From Mycolicibacterium helvum (GTDB lineage Bacteria; Actinomycetota; Actinomycetes; Mycobacteriales; Mycobacteriaceae), in assembly GCF_010731895.1 (NCBI RefSeq), contig NZ_AP022596.1, positions 1,240,001 through 1,304,000 of the forward strand: a DNA stretch of 64,000 nt. The letters are read 5' to 3'. The position numbers and the translations under genes were made by a program. The notes beneath the pieces are model-generated. The model worked only from the letters and a program-made list of their open reading frames with translations. It was not told the DNA's origin and searched no databases. Of this stretch, positions 28,567-39,209 are shown piece after piece. Position 1 is the first letter of the stretch, and every line of letters starts with the position of its first letter.

Positions 28567-29445
28567 TCAGGAGTCCACCACGCACCGGAAGCCGATGTGG
28601 GTGGTCGAGCTGTCCTGCGACTGTGGCGAACGGGCGGCCGGCCGGTACCGGTGGCAATACTCCGGGGCGCAGAGATGCGACCCGCCCTTGAGGGTCTGGT
28701 TCACCGCCGGATCAGGTTTGGTGGACGGCGGGCAGCACGAATTCTGCTCGCCCAGCACGTGGTGAGAAGAAAACTGCGTGGTGGTCCACTCCCAGACATT
28801 GCCGATCATGTCGAGCAACCCATAGCCATTCGGCGGGAAAATCCCGACCGGCGAGGTCCCCACCCAGCCCAGTGCGCCGTCGTTGCGATAGGGAAAGCGC
28901 CCCTGCCAGGTGTTGGCCATCAACGCTCCCCCGGGCTTCTGATCGTCGCCCCAGGCGTAGGCGGTGGTGCTGTTCGCCCGGGCCGCGTACTCCCACTCGG
29001 CCTCGGTCGGCAGCCGCCGGCCCGCCCAGCGGGCATACGCGAGCGCGTCGGGATAGGCCACCTGGACGACGGGGTGATCCGGCTTGTCGGCGATGTCGCT
29101 GCCGGCCCCGAACGGTGCACGCCAGCACGCACCCGGCGCCCAGTCCCACCACTGCCGCCAGTCCTGCAGGTTCACCGGGCCAGGCGTCGGCCGGAACACC
29201 AGCGCTCCGGGTTGCAGATCAGCCTCGGCGACACCCGGATACAGCGCCGGATCGAGTGGGCACTCGGCGATCGTGACATAGCCGGTGGCGGCGACGAACT
29301 CGGCGAACTGGGCATTGGTCACCGGGTGCCGCTCAATGCCGAAGGCGCCGACGGTCGCGGTGTGGATCGGCGCTTCTTCGGGATAGAAGCTGGTCGACCC
29401 CATCCGGAACGACCCGCCGGGCACCTCGACAAGCTCGGTGAGCAT
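28567..29445 (-). CDS. Formylglycine-generating enzyme (sulfatase-modifying factor)
   Basis: The copper-dependent aerobic enzyme oxidises the active-site cysteine of sulfatases (CxPxR motif) to formylglycine. The 292-residue protein has the FGE-sulfatase fold, with RLPTEAEWEYAARA at about 144-157, GNVWEWT and the C-terminal GFRC. It keeps the two catalytic copper-binding cysteines Cys259 and Cys264 (SHLCAPEYCHRYRPAAR), which separates true FGE from catalytically different relatives. It lies in one minus-strand unit with the arylsulfatase it would activate; M. tuberculosis has the same pairing (Rv0711/Rv0712). Confidence 0.95.
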   Translation of the reverse strand: MLTELVEVPGGSFRMGSTSFYPEEAPIHTATVGAFGIERHPVTNAQFAEFVAATGYVTIAECPLDPALYPGVAEADLQPGALVFRPTPGPVNLQDWRQWWDWAPGACWRAPFGAGSDIADKPDHPVVQVAYPDALAYARWAGRRLPTEAEWEYAARANSTTAYAWGDDQKPGGALMANTWQGRFPYRNDGALGWVGTSPVGIFPPNGYGLLDMIGNVWEWTTTQFSSHHVLGEQNSCCPPSTKPDPAVNQTLKGGSHLCAPEYCHRYRPAARSPQSQDSSTTHIGFRCVVDS

Positions 29446-29449
29446 GGAC

Positions 29450-30148
29450 TCAGGGTATGACGATGCTGAATTCGTCGGTCAGCACCGACGCGGCCGCGTC
29501 GAATCCGGGAGTCCCCGACGGCGCCTCCACGTGCACCGCGACCAGATAGCTCCCGGCGTTGGTCCAGATATGGGCGATCCGGTCCTGATATTCGAGTGAT
29601 TCGTCGGGATCCCTGGCCCAGGTACCCATCAGCTTCTGCCCGCTGAAACCGCAGAAGTCGCCGGGCAGCAGGCTCAGCGTGCTGATCGGATACCTGGCCA
29701 TCACGTCATCCCCATAGCGCGTGAACGCGGCGCTCGGGTCCAGCGGGGTCGACACGATGGTGACCTCGGCGACCATGTCATCCGGTCCGGACAACAAAGC
29801 GCCGACATCACCGGTGCCCGGTGTCGACGACCATCCCGGTGGCACTTGGACTCTGATCTTGGGGGCCGCGGGATCCGCAACGGTGGCCACCGCTGTCGGT
29901 CCCGGTTGGTCGGTCCGGCACACAGCGGCATCTGGCGGAATGGGAGCGCGGGTGGTTTCCAGCACGCCCGGCTCCGAGGACTCTGGTGTGTCGGTGACCC
30001 TGGCCGACGTCGAGTTGGGCGCCACGCTGGCCGGCGATGCCGAAGCTTGCACCTTCACCGCTGTTCCGTCGCTGTTGCGCGCACACGCGGCAACGCCCGG
30101 GACGGCCAGCATCACAACCGCCGCAGCGGCGCACACCAGCCGAGTCAC
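29450..30148 (-). CDS. Probable secreted lipoprotein, LpqN/LpqT-like
   Basis: The 232-residue protein has a signal peptide ending in a lipobox-like PGVAAC (Cys22), so it is probably lipid-anchored outside the membrane. A Ser/Thr/Pro-rich linker extends to about residue 75. A globular domain then has IRVQVPPGWSSTPG, AEVTIVSTPLDPSAAFTRYGDD and a C-terminal YLVAVHVEAPSG region, which looks like the mycobacterial LpqN/LpqT family. The function is not established. It sits between the arylsulfatase and FGE genes with spacings of 21 and 4 nt, and may assist envelope or substrate handling for that unit. The family call is tentative. Confidence 0.7.
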   Translation of the reverse strand: MTRLVCAAAAVVMLAVPGVAACARNSDGTAVKVQASASPASVAPNSTSARVTDTPESSEPGVLETTRAPIPPDAAVCRTDQPGPTAVATVADPAAPKIRVQVPPGWSSTPGTGDVGALLSGPDDMVAEVTIVSTPLDPSAAFTRYGDDVMARYPISTLSLLPGDFCGFSGQKLMGTWARDPDESLEYQDRIAHIWTNAGSYLVAVHVEAPSGTPGFDAAASVLTDEFSIVIP

Positions 30149-30169
30149 CCCACCAGTATGACGTGGGGG

Positions 30170-32521
30170 TCAGTCTCTGGCGAAGGCCGCCGCGAGTTGC
30201 CGCTCCGCGTCGACATACGGATTGCCCGACACATCGACGACCACCCGGGCGATGGTTCCCCCGCTGAAGTCGAATGGTGCCGCGTAGGCGTTGGACACCG
30301 CCTGGCCGAGATTGCGCCCTACGCTGACCCCGCCGCCGGCCAATCCGAACGTGAACGGATGGGCTTTGACGCCGGCCAAGGTGGCCACCGCGGTTCCGTC
30401 GACATAGAGGGTGACATCGCCCAGCGGTGTGTGACTGCCGTCGACCGTGCCGGTTCGGGCGTAGGCCGCTCCCAGGATGTGCTCACCCAGCGGCACCGGG
30501 TCAGGGGCGATCACTCGCTGTTCGTCTTCGCCGAAGAAGTTGTAGACGAACTGCAGCCTGCCATCGGCGACGAACAAGACGTATCCACCGTGACCCGCAC
30601 CCTGTTTGAGCAGCACGCCCGCTACATCCGGGTTGTCGATGGTCACTTCGGCCAGCACCGAGAACGAGCGGCCGCTGATCGACACGCACGCACCCATCGC
30701 CACCGGCGCGGTGTGTGGGTAGTAGACGTAGCTGGGCCGGTCGCCGGCCAACGACGGGCGGGTGCGGGACACCATCTCGAACACATTGAGATCGGAAAGC
30801 GGTAGGCCGTTGTACTTTTCCGCCTCGGCGAACCACAGCTTCTGCAACTCGGCGAGCTTCTCGGGGTGCTCGCCGGCAACATCGTGACACTGACTGCGGT
30901 CCTTCTCGATGTTGTACAGCTCCCAGCGGTCGGCATCGAAGTGCGACCAGCCCGACGGCGCGGCGGGATGCACCGTGCTGGCGAACCAACCCTTGTGCCA
31001 GATCCCGCGGGTGCCCAGCATCGTGTAGAACTGCGTCTCCTTGCCGGTGTCGGCAGTCGAATCATCCAGTGCCGCCTTGAAACTCACCCCGTCGAGCGGC
31101 TTCTGCGCGATACCCTTGACGGCCTGCGGCGCATCGATGCCCAACAGTTCGTAGATCGTCGGGGTGATGTCAGCGACGTTGACGTAGTTATCGCGGACCT
31201 CACCGTGCGCCGCAATTCCGTTGGGCCAGGAGATGATCGCGGTGTCGGCGATGCCACCTTCGTGGGAGGCGTAACGCTTGTAGAGTTTGTATGGCGTGTT
31301 GAACGCCATCGCCCACCCGATCGGATAGTGGTTATACGTTGCGGGAGAACCTAATTCGTCGAAGAACGGCATACTCTCCTCGACGGTATCCACGTAGCCG
31401 TTGAAGAACTTGCCCTCGTTGACCGAGCCATTGGGCCCGCCCTCGCCGCTGGCACCGTTATCGGAAATCACCACGACGATGGTGTTGTCCAGCTGCCCGG
31501 ACTCCTCCAGATAGTCGAGCACCCGGCCGATCTGAGCATCGGTGTAGGAGAGGAACCCGGCGAACACCTCGGCCATCCGGGAGAACAGACTCTTCTCTTC
31601 GTCAGTGAGCGAGTCCCACGGGCGCACGGTGTCCTGCTCGGGCCACGGCTCGCCGTTGGGTCCGGTGACATCGCCGTACGGGTTCACCCCGGACAGTTCG
31701 GTGTCGGGGGGGACGATCCCGAGTTTCTTCTGGTTCTCCAGGACGATCTCGCGGTAGCGCTCGTAGCCCATGTCGAACGAACCGGCGTACCGGTCGGCCC
31801 ATTCCTTGAACACGTGGTGCGGCGCGTGGCCCGCACCCGGGCACAGATAGGTGAACCACGGCTTTTCCGGCGCCACCATCGTGGAGTCGCGGATGAATTC
31901 GATTGCCTTGTCCGCCAAGTCCTTCGAGAGGTGATACCCCTGCTCCGGGGTGGCCGGCGGCTCCACCGGGTGGCCGTCGTAGACCAGCTCGGGATACCAC
32001 TGGTCGGTCTCCCCGCCCATGAATCCATAGAACCGCTCGAAACCGCGGGACAGCGGCCAGTGCCGCCGGGTCGCCGCGAGGTTGGACTCCTCGATCGGGG
32101 TGAGGTGCCACTTGCCAACGCAATAGGTGTTGTACCCGCGCTCGGCGAGCACCTCCGAAATCAATGCGGTGTCATCGGGAATCCGGCCGTTGATACCGGG
32201 GAAACCCTCGGTGAACTCTTCGACCATGGCCATACCGACCGTGGTGGCATTGCGGCCGGTGAGCAACGACGCCCTGGTCGGGGAACACAGTGCGGTGGTG
32301 TGGAACTGCGAGAGCCGAACACCCCGCTCGGCGAGCCGTGTCATCGCCGGCATCGATACCAGCCCACCGAAGCAATCCCAGGTCGCGATGCCGATGTCGT
32401 CCCACACCAGGTAGAGCACATTGGGTGCGCCGTCCGGGGCCTTGGGTGCGGCGTAGGGCCCCCAATCCGGCTCGGAATCGCGAATATCCAGGGCGATCTT
32501 GCCGTTGAACTCCGTGGTCAT
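30170..32521 (-). CDS. atsA: Arylsulfatase (type I, formylglycine-dependent)
   Basis: This enzyme hydrolyses sulfate esters. The 783-residue protein begins its alkaline-phosphatase-like fold near residue 31 with PNVLYLVWDDIG (metal ligands Asp41 and Asp42). It carries the sulfatase motif CSPTRASLLTGRN with Cys79 as the residue converted to formylglycine. The segment GKWHLTP, the metal-binding VVISDNGASGEGG and a C-terminal beta-sandwich extension of about 200 residues complete it. Length and ends fit mycobacterial AtsA. The start at 32521 is preferred over upstream frame, which does not look conserved. No signal peptide is evident. Maturation would depend on the downstream FGE gene. Confidence 0.93.
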   Translation of the reverse strand: MTTEFNGKIALDIRDSEPDWGPYAAPKAPDGAPNVLYLVWDDIGIATWDCFGGLVSMPAMTRLAERGVRLSQFHTTALCSPTRASLLTGRNATTVGMAMVEEFTEGFPGINGRIPDDTALISEVLAERGYNTYCVGKWHLTPIEESNLAATRRHWPLSRGFERFYGFMGGETDQWYPELVYDGHPVEPPATPEQGYHLSKDLADKAIEFIRDSTMVAPEKPWFTYLCPGAGHAPHHVFKEWADRYAGSFDMGYERYREIVLENQKKLGIVPPDTELSGVNPYGDVTGPNGEPWPEQDTVRPWDSLTDEEKSLFSRMAEVFAGFLSYTDAQIGRVLDYLEESGQLDNTIVVVISDNGASGEGGPNGSVNEGKFFNGYVDTVEESMPFFDELGSPATYNHYPIGWAMAFNTPYKLYKRYASHEGGIADTAIISWPNGIAAHGEVRDNYVNVADITPTIYELLGIDAPQAVKGIAQKPLDGVSFKAALDDSTADTGKETQFYTMLGTRGIWHKGWFASTVHPAAPSGWSHFDADRWELYNIEKDRSQCHDVAGEHPEKLAELQKLWFAEAEKYNGLPLSDLNVFEMVSRTRPSLAGDRPSYVYYPHTAPVAMGACVSISGRSFSVLAEVTIDNPDVAGVLLKQGAGHGGYVLFVADGRLQFVYNFFGEDEQRVIAPDPVPLGEHILGAAYARTGTVDGSHTPLGDVTLYVDGTAVATLAGVKAHPFTFGLAGGGVSVGRNLGQAVSNAYAAPFDFSGGTIARVVVDVSGNPYVDAERQLAAAFARD

Positions 32522-32640
32522 ACGCGTTCCCCAATCCTCGAGACTGCCGCTGCGATGCCGAGCAGACACAGACTCCCATGCGGCGAACCGGTTTCGGGTG
32601 ATTCCACGTCTGCTCTGGGCGAATTCGTAGGACTGAGGCA

Positions 32641-32686
32641 AGACAAAAGCACGCCACGGCATAAGAGCCGCGGCGTGCGTTTGTCT
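32641..32686 (-). terminator. Terminator of the S10 operon
   Basis: A 46-nt hairpin has two 20-base arms matching at 18 positions around a 6-nt loop (ATAAGA). On the minus strand the GC-rich stem (GCACGCC/GGCGTGC) runs into TTTTGTCTT. It lies 13 nt after the rpsQ stop and isolates the ribosomal operon from the sulfatase genes. Confidence 0.85.
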
Positions 32687-32698
32687 CAGAACGAAGTG

Positions 32699-33007
32699 TT
32701 ACTTGGCCTGCTCGAGGACGTCGACGAGACGCCAGCGCTTGGTGGCCGACAGCGGACGGGTCTCCATGAGGGAGACGCGGTCGCCGACACCGGCAACACC
32801 GTTCTCGTCGTGCGCCTTGACCTTGGTGGTCGTGCGGATGATCTTCCCGTACTTGGGGTGCTTCACCCGCGACTCGAGCTCGACGACGATCGTCTTCTGC
32901 ATCTTGTCGCTGACCACGTAGCCGATCACCGTCTTACGACGGCCGCGCGCGGTCTCCGTGCGCGGAGTGTGGTCGGGACCGGCCTCTTTTTTAGTGTCAT
33001 CTGCCAT
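32699..33007 (-). CDS. rpsQ: Small-subunit ribosomal protein uS17
   Basis: The 102-residue protein has a charged N-terminal extension of about 25 residues before the S17 core [27 protein letters not shown]. It is the last gene of the S10 operon and starts one base after rpmC. A longer upstream frame overlaps rpmC and is rejected. Confidence 0.96.
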   Translation of the reverse strand: MADDTKKEAGPDHTPRTETARGRRKTVIGYVVSDKMQKTIVVELESRVKHPKYGKIIRTTTKVKAHDENGVAGVGDRVSLMETRPLSATKRWRLVDVLEQAK

Positions 33008-33008
33008 T

Positions 33009-33242
33009 TTACGATTCCTCACCAGCGGGTCCGGCGGCCAGACCCAATTCACGTTCGCGCAGCACGGTATAGATGCGCGCAATCTCCTGACGCACGGTGC
33101 GGAGCCGGCGATTGTTGTCCAACTGGCCAGTGGCCATCTGGAAGCGCAGGTTGAACAGCTCTTCCTTGGACTCCCGCAGCTTGTCGGTCAACTCTTCGTC
33201 GGTGAGTTCACGCAGTTCACCGGCGCTGACGCCTACGGCCAT
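33009..33242 (-). CDS. rpmC: Large-subunit ribosomal protein uL29
   Basis: The 77-residue protein at the peptide exit tunnel has the [27 protein letters not shown] helix and the [19 protein letters not shown] helix. Its ATG overlaps the rplP stop by one base. Confidence 0.97.
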   Translation of the reverse strand: MAVGVSAGELRELTDEELTDKLRESKEELFNLRFQMATGQLDNNRRLRTVRQEIARIYTVLRERELGLAAGPAGEES

Positions 33243-33658
33243 CAGAACTGCTCCTCTCGGGTCACGATGCGTGCCTTGATCGGCAACTTGTGGATCGCGC
33301 GAGTCAGAGCTTCCCTGGCGATCTTCTCGTCGGGGTAGCTCAGCTCGAACAGCACGCGGCCGGGCTTGACGTTGGACACCCACCATTCCGGTGAGCCCTT
33401 GCCAGAACCCATGCGGGTTTCCGCGGGCTTCTTGGTCAGCGGACGGTCCGGGAAGATGTTGATCCACACCTTGCCGCCACGCTTGATGTGCCGGTTGATG
33501 GCGATACGAGCGGACTCGATCTGCCGGTTGGTGACGTAAGCGTGCTCCAGTGCCTGGATGCCGTAGTCACCGAAAGTCACCGACGTACCACCGCTGGCGA
33601 TACCACGCTGCCTGGGGTGGTGTTGCTTGCGGTGCTTGACTTTACGGGGAATCAACAT
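33242..33658 (-). CDS. rplP: Large-subunit ribosomal protein uL16
   Basis: The 138-residue protein near the A site and 5S rRNA begins [19 protein letters not shown] and contains [15 protein letters not shown]. It lies 3 nt after rpsC in the S10 operon. Confidence 0.97.
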   Translation of the reverse strand: MLIPRKVKHRKQHHPRQRGIASGGTSVTFGDYGIQALEHAYVTNRQIESARIAINRHIKRGGKVWINIFPDRPLTKKPAETRMGSGKGSPEWWVSNVKPGRVLFELSYPDEKIAREALTRAIHKLPIKARIVTREEQF

Positions 33659-33661
33659 GAT

Positions 33662-35012
<1,351 letters not shown>

Positions 35013-35016
<4 letters not shown>

Positions 35017-35294
35017 CGCCGCTTACTCTTCCGGTCGTCCTTGATGTGACCCTTGAATGTGCGCGTCGGGGCGAACTCGCCCAGCTTGTGACCGACCATC
35101 GCCTCGGTGACGAACACCGGCACATGCTTGCGACCGTCGTGAACGGCGAAGGTGTGACCGATGAAGTCCGGGATGATGGTCGAACGACGCGACCAGGTCT
35201 TGATGACCTGCTTGGTGTTCTTCTCGTTCTGAACGTCGACCTTCTTGAGCAGATGGCCGTCGACGAACGGACCCTTCTTAAGGCTGCGTGGCAT
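35013..35294 (-). CDS. rpsS: Small-subunit ribosomal protein uS19
   Basis: The 93-residue protein in the small-subunit head begins [18 protein letters not shown] and has the signature [16 protein letters not shown]. It lies 13 nt after rplB. Confidence 0.97.
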
Positions 35295-35307
35295 TCTCTA
35301 CTCCTGC

Positions 35308-36144
35308 CTAGCGCTTCTTGCCGGTGCGCCGGCGACGGACGATGAGCTTGTCGCTCGGCTTGTTGGGCTTGCGGGTGCGGCCCTCGGGCTTGCCCCACGG
35401 GCTGACCGGGTGGCGACCACCGGAGGTCTTCCCCTCGCCACCACCGTGCGGGTGGTCGACTGGGTTCATCACGACACCGCGGACGGTGGGGCGCTTGCCC
35501 TTCCACCGCATACGGCCGGCCTTGCCCCAGTTGATGTTGGCCTGCTCGGCATTGCCGACCTCGCCGACGGAGGCGCGGCAGCGCACGTCGACCCGGCGGA
35601 TTTCACCCGAAGGCATGCGCAGGGAGGCGTAGGTGCCTTCCTTGCCCAGCAGCTGGATGCTCGAGCCGGCCGAGCGGGCCAGCTTGGCGCCGCCGCCGGG
35701 ACGCAGCTCGACGGCGTGGATCACGGTACCGGCCGGGATGTTGCGCAGCGGCAGGTTATTACCGGGCTTGATATCGGCGTTGGGGCCGGACTCCACGGTG
35801 TCGCCCTGCGAAAGACCCTGCGGCGCAATGATGTAGCGCTTCTCGCCGTCCAGGTAGTGCAGCAGCGCGATGTTGGCGGTGCGGTTCGGGTCGTACTCGA
35901 TGTGTGCGACCTTGGCGTTGACGCCGTCCTTGTCGTTGCGACGGAAGTCGATCACCCGGTAGGCACGCTTGTGCCCGCCGCCCTTGTGGCGGGTGGTGAT
36001 TCGGCCGTGCGCGTTACGACCGCCGGTTCCGTGCAGCGGACGGATCAGCGACTTCTCCGGAGTCGAGCGAGTGATCTCGGAGAAATCGGAGACGCTGGCA
36101 CCGCGGCGACCGGGGGTCGTCGGCTTGTACTTGCGAATTCCCAT
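35308..36144 (-). CDS. rplB: Large-subunit ribosomal protein uL2
   Basis: The 278-residue core protein is needed for peptidyl transferase function. The functionally important [14 protein letters not shown] segment near the C-terminus, with its conserved histidine, is intact. It sits between rplW and rpsS. Confidence 0.98.
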   Translation of the reverse strand: MGIRKYKPTTPGRRGASVSDFSEITRSTPEKSLIRPLHGTGGRNAHGRITTRHKGGGHKRAYRVIDFRRNDKDGVNAKVAHIEYDPNRTANIALLHYLDGEKRYIIAPQGLSQGDTVESGPNADIKPGNNLPLRNIPAGTVIHAVELRPGGGAKLARSAGSSIQLLGKEGTYASLRMPSGEIRRVDVRCRASVGEVGNAEQANINWGKAGRMRWKGKRPTVRGVVMNPVDHPHGGGEGKTSGGRHPVSPWGKPEGRTRKPNKPSDKLIVRRRRTGKKR

Positions 36145-36175
36145 TATCTATTCCTGAGTTCTATTCGTTGCCGGA

Positions 36176-36478
36176 CTACGCCGGTGCTCCGAAGAGGTCG
36201 ATCGGCTTGCTGCCGGGGGCCAGGGTCACGATCGCGCGCTTGGTGCTCTTGCGCTGTCCGTAGCCGACGCGGGTGCGCTTGCGCTTGCCCTGCCGGTTCA
36301 GCGTATTCACCGAGTCGACCTTCACTTTGAAGATCTTCTCGATGGCGATCTTGATCTGCGTCTTGTTCGAGCCGGGTGCGACGACGAACGTGTAGACGTT
36401 GTCTTCGATCAGTCCATAGGACTTCTCGGAGATGACCGGGGCCAGGATGATGTCGCGGGGATCAGTGATGGTCGCCAT
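36176..36478 (-). CDS. rplW: Large-subunit ribosomal protein uL23
   Basis: The 100-residue docking protein at the exit tunnel binds trigger factor and SRP. It has [23 protein letters not shown] at the start and the [17 protein letters not shown] segment. The start overlaps the rplD stop by one base. Confidence 0.97.
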   Translation of the reverse strand: MATITDPRDIILAPVISEKSYGLIEDNVYTFVVAPGSNKTQIKIAIEKIFKVKVDSVNTLNRQGKRKRTRVGYGQRKSTKRAIVTLAPGSKPIDLFGAPA

Positions 36479-37131
36479 CAGGCCGAAACCTCCTCGTCCT
36501 GTTTGGTGTTCGAGCTGATGTAGGCATCCAGCGCTTCCACGCTGAACACCACGTCGTCAGCGTTGAGCACGTCGTAGGTGTTGAGCTGATCCGGCGAGAT
36601 CACGTGCACACCAGGAAGGTTGCGCACGCTCTTCGCGCCGACCTCATCGCTACGGCCGATCACGACGAGCACCTTGCGGCGGTCGGTCAGCGCGCCCAGG
36701 AACGCCTTAGCGCTCTTGGTCGACGGGGTCTGGCCGCTGAGCAGCTCGGTCACCGCGTGAATCCGCTCGTTGCGAGCCCGGTCCGACAGCGCACCGCGCA
36801 GGGCGGCGGCGATCATCTTCTTGGGCGTGCGCTGGCTGTAGTCACGCGGCTGCGGGCCGTGGACGACGCCACCGCCGGTGAACTGCGGAGCGCGGGTCGA
36901 ACCCTGACGGGCGCGACCGGTGCCCTTCTGCCGGTACGGCTTCTTGCCGCCGCCGGAGACCTGAGCGCGAGTCTTGGTGGCGTGCGTGCCCTGACGCTTT
37001 GCGGCCAGCTGCGCATTCACCACCTGGTGCATCAACGCGATGTTGGGTTCCACGTCGAACAGGGCAGCCGGTAGTTCCACCGTGCCGTCCTTCTTGCCGT
37101 CCGGAGTACGAACGTCAATCTTGAGAGTCAC
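36478..37131 (-). CDS. rplD: Large-subunit ribosomal protein uL4
   Basis: The 217-residue protein has the extended tunnel loop ([26 protein letters not shown]). In enterobacteria L4 represses its own operon by binding the S10 leader; a long structured leader exists here, but no match to that enterobacterial structure is claimed. The GTG start overlaps the rplC stop (GTGA). Confidence 0.97.
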   Translation of the reverse strand: MTLKIDVRTPDGKKDGTVELPAALFDVEPNIALMHQVVNAQLAAKRQGTHATKTRAQVSGGGKKPYRQKGTGRARQGSTRAPQFTGGGVVHGPQPRDYSQRTPKKMIAAALRGALSDRARNERIHAVTELLSGQTPSTKSAKAFLGALTDRRKVLVVIGRSDEVGAKSVRNLPGVHVISPDQLNTYDVLNADDVVFSVEALDAYISSNTKQDEEVSA

Positions 37132-37781
37132 TTCTCACCTCGTTTGACTGCCGTGCGAACCACCACGAGCCCGCCGTTGCGCCCGGGAACCGCGCCCTTG
37201 ATCAACAGCACGCCGTTCTCGGCATCGACCTTGTGCACCACCAGGTTCTGCGTGGTGACGCGGTCGCTACCCATCCGGCCCGACATCCGGGTGCCTTTGA
37301 AAACGCGGCCCGGGGTGGCGCAGCCGCCGATCGAACCCGGCCGACGGTGCACTGCCTGGGCACCGTGGCTGGCGCCCTGGCCCTTGAAGCCGTGTCGCTT
37401 CATCGTGCCGGCGAAGCCCTTGCCCTTGGAGGTGCCGGTGACGTCGACGTAGGCGCCGTCGGCGAAGATCTCCGCCGTCAGCTCCTGACCGACCTCGTAC
37501 TCGGCAGCGGCGGCCTCGTCGTCGAGACGAAGCTCGGCCAGATGCCGGCGCGGGTTGATCCCGGCGGCGGCGTACTGACCGGTGACTGGCTTGTTCACCT
37601 TGCGGGGGCTGATCTCGCCGTAGGCCAGCTGCACGGCGCTGTAGCCGTCACGCTCGGGCGTGCGGATGCGGGTCACCACATTGGGTCCGGCCTTGACGAC
37701 CGTGACAGGGACGACGCGGTTGTTCTCGTCGAACACCTGTGTCATGCCCAGCTTGGTGCCCAAAATGCCTTTTCTAGCCAT
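37128..37781 (-). CDS. rplC: Large-subunit ribosomal protein uL3
   Basis: The 217-residue protein binds near the 3' end of 23S rRNA and has the [22 protein letters not shown] finger loop and [11 protein letters not shown]. It starts 14 nt after rpsJ and is the second gene of the S10 operon. Confidence 0.97.
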   Translation of the reverse strand: MARKGILGTKLGMTQVFDENNRVVPVTVVKAGPNVVTRIRTPERDGYSAVQLAYGEISPRKVNKPVTGQYAAAGINPRRHLAELRLDDEAAAAEYEVGQELTAEIFADGAYVDVTGTSKGKGFAGTMKRHGFKGQGASHGAQAVHRRPGSIGGCATPGRVFKGTRMSGRMGSDRVTTQNLVVHKVDAENGVLLIKGAVPGRNGGLVVVRTAVKRGEK

Positions 37782-37795
37782 TTCTTTCGGGTCTC

Positions 37796-38101
37796 CTACT
37801 GGATGTTGACGTCGACGCTCGCCGGAAGATCGATGCGCATGAGTGCGTCAACGGTCTTCGGCGTCGGGTCGAGGATGTCGATGAGTCGCTTGTGTGTGCG
37901 CATCTCGAAGTGCTCCCGCGAGTCCTTGTACTTGTGCGGGGAGCGGATGACGCAGTACACGTTCTTTTCCGTCGGCAGCGGCACTGGACCAACTACGCTC
38001 GCGCCGGTACGGGTGACCGTCTCCACGATCTTGCGCGCCGAGGCATCAATGGCCTCGTGGTCGTAGGCCTTGAGCCTGATGCGGATCTTTTGTCCCGCCA
38101 C
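37796..38101 (-). CDS. rpsJ: Small-subunit ribosomal protein uS10 (NusE)
   Basis: The 101-residue protein is part of the small-subunit head and also, as NusE, of antitermination complexes. It begins [25 protein letters not shown] and has the [23 protein letters not shown] signature. It is the first gene of the S10 operon, behind a leader of about 270 nt. A GTAGGAGAAG binding site is visible. Confidence 0.98.
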
Positions 38102-38374
38102 GCTTCTCCTACCTTCATTCCTGCTCGGTCCCGTAACGGGACACGGTGGTCATGCGCTCTCGCCCGAAGGCGTCGCGCTGGCTGTTGCCGCCGCTCTTTA
38201 CCTGTCCTGGTGCTCCGGCCCCCGCGGTCGGGTGTGTCGCCCTAACGCAGCCCCGAAGGCGCGGTGAAAAACCGTCGCGCTCCGAGGTTGGGACCGGACG
38301 CGCCCGTTTGGGCGCCGGTCGTATACCTTGGGCGGCACCGCTCCCAATGGGGGCGAACCCGGCTCAAGGCAACC
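38102..38374 (-). promoter_or_regulatory. Long structured 5' leader of the S10 operon
   Basis: No gene is visible between the predicted transcription start and rpsJ. The RNA would be about 270 nt and contains several inverted repeats. One runs from 38292 to 38320 (GACCGG...CCGGTC with an inner CGCCC/GGGCG stem). Another pairs GCGC and GGT with ACC and GCGC around a T-rich loop at about 38260-38281. A third is a perfect GTCCCG-TTA-CGGGAC hairpin at 38128-38142, about 10 nt before the ribosome binding site. This is consistent with post-transcriptional control of ribosomal protein synthesis, but the mechanism is unknown. Confidence 0.55.
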
Positions 38375-38408
38375 CGAACAGTATGCCTCAGATGTGAGCC
38401 TTATCCAA
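38367..38408 (-). promoter_or_regulatory. Candidate promoter of the S10 (rpsJ) operon
   Basis: On the minus strand TTGGAT (38408-38403) is followed after 17 bases by CATACT (38385-38380). Four bases further comes GGGTTGCCT (38375-38367), the same nine bases at the same offset as at the rplN promoter. The -35 box overlaps the last codons of the upstream membrane-protein gene. Confidence 0.6.
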
Positions 38409-39093
38409 ATCCCTGCACTGCCTGCTCAGCGGGGTTCCGAGTCCGGAATAGAGCCACCGAGACAGCGAGGTACCAGACCGCGGTCGACAGCACCGGCAAG
38501 AAGGTGGTGAGCAGGTTTCCCTCGATGGAGAACAAGCCGGTGCGAAAGAAGACGCTGGTTGTTCCCGCGAGGTTGATCACCGCGGCCGAGATCGCCAGCC
38601 AGGCAGTCCACCTGGGCAGCACCGGTTCGCCGATCACGCAGGCTGCATAGGCGAGTGCCGCGGCAGCGACGATGAAGCCCTGCAGTGAGAGCAGGGCGAG
38701 ACTGAAGTCGTAGCCGACGGTACGCACTGCCGAGGCCGATAACTGGTCGGCCGCCGCTGCCGTGACGATACGGATGGACATCGAGACGATTGACAGAGCG
38801 GCCACCGCCGCGATGCAGACCAAGAGCAGGTCGCCCAGGTGGTGCCCGTTCGACGCCCGGTAGAGCACGCGCCGCACGACGACCGCGAACCACAACAGCA
38901 ATGCGGTGGCGAGAGCGTAGAGCCAACCCTGGGCGATCACAGCGCCCTGGTGGTCAATGAAGAAGCTCTGTATCGCCTTGTTGGTCGCGTTCCACGCTGG
39001 GGGCATACCGGTCAGAGTCGCCGCAACGAAGGATGCGACGACATACGCGACTCCGGCGGCGCCTCCCGACCTATTCCAGTGAACGTCGTGCAT
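38401..39093 (-). CDS. Multi-pass membrane protein of unknown function
   Basis: The 230-residue protein has about six predicted membrane helices, for example at about residues 12-30, 52-72, 88-107, 125-150, 160-180 and 192-215. It has a Trp-containing first loop and no recognisable catalytic motif. The overall pattern resembles small DUF4386-like membrane proteins, which is a loose impression. The gene is on the same strand as the S10 operon and its end overlaps the operon's promoter. It has no obvious functional partner; the next gene upstream is divergent. Confidence 0.7.
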   Translation of the reverse strand: MHDVHWNRSGGAAGVAYVVASFVAATLTGMPPAWNATNKAIQSFFIDHQGAVIAQGWLYALATALLLWFAVVVRRVLYRASNGHHLGDLLLVCIAAVAALSIVSMSIRIVTAAAADQLSASAVRTVGYDFSLALLSLQGFIVAAAALAYAACVIGEPVLPRWTAWLAISAAVINLAGTTSVFFRTGLFSIEGNLLTTFLPVLSTAVWYLAVSVALFRTRNPAEQAVQGFG

Positions 39094-39170
39094 GTTTCCC
39101 CCCGATGTTTGGCCTCATCAGCACGGTACGGCTGGTCCTCGAGACGGTTAACGTTATTGCAGACAGACTC

Positions 39171-39209
39171 GTGACAGTCACTGCCATATCGGCATAGCAT
39201 GCCGATATG
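39171..39209 (+). promoter_or_regulatory. Leaderless promoter with a 25-bp palindromic operator covering the start codon
   Basis: CATATCGGCAT-AGC-ATGCCGATATG (39185-39209) is a perfect palindrome with 11-bp arms whose right arm includes the ATG of the next gene. Within it TAGCAT (39195-39200) is placed like a -10 box exactly six bases before the ATG, so the transcript would begin at the start codon. GTGACA (39171-39176) is a fair -35 at 18 bases. No ribosome binding site is present, which agrees. The likely binder is the TetR protein at the end of the operon. Confidence 0.75.
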
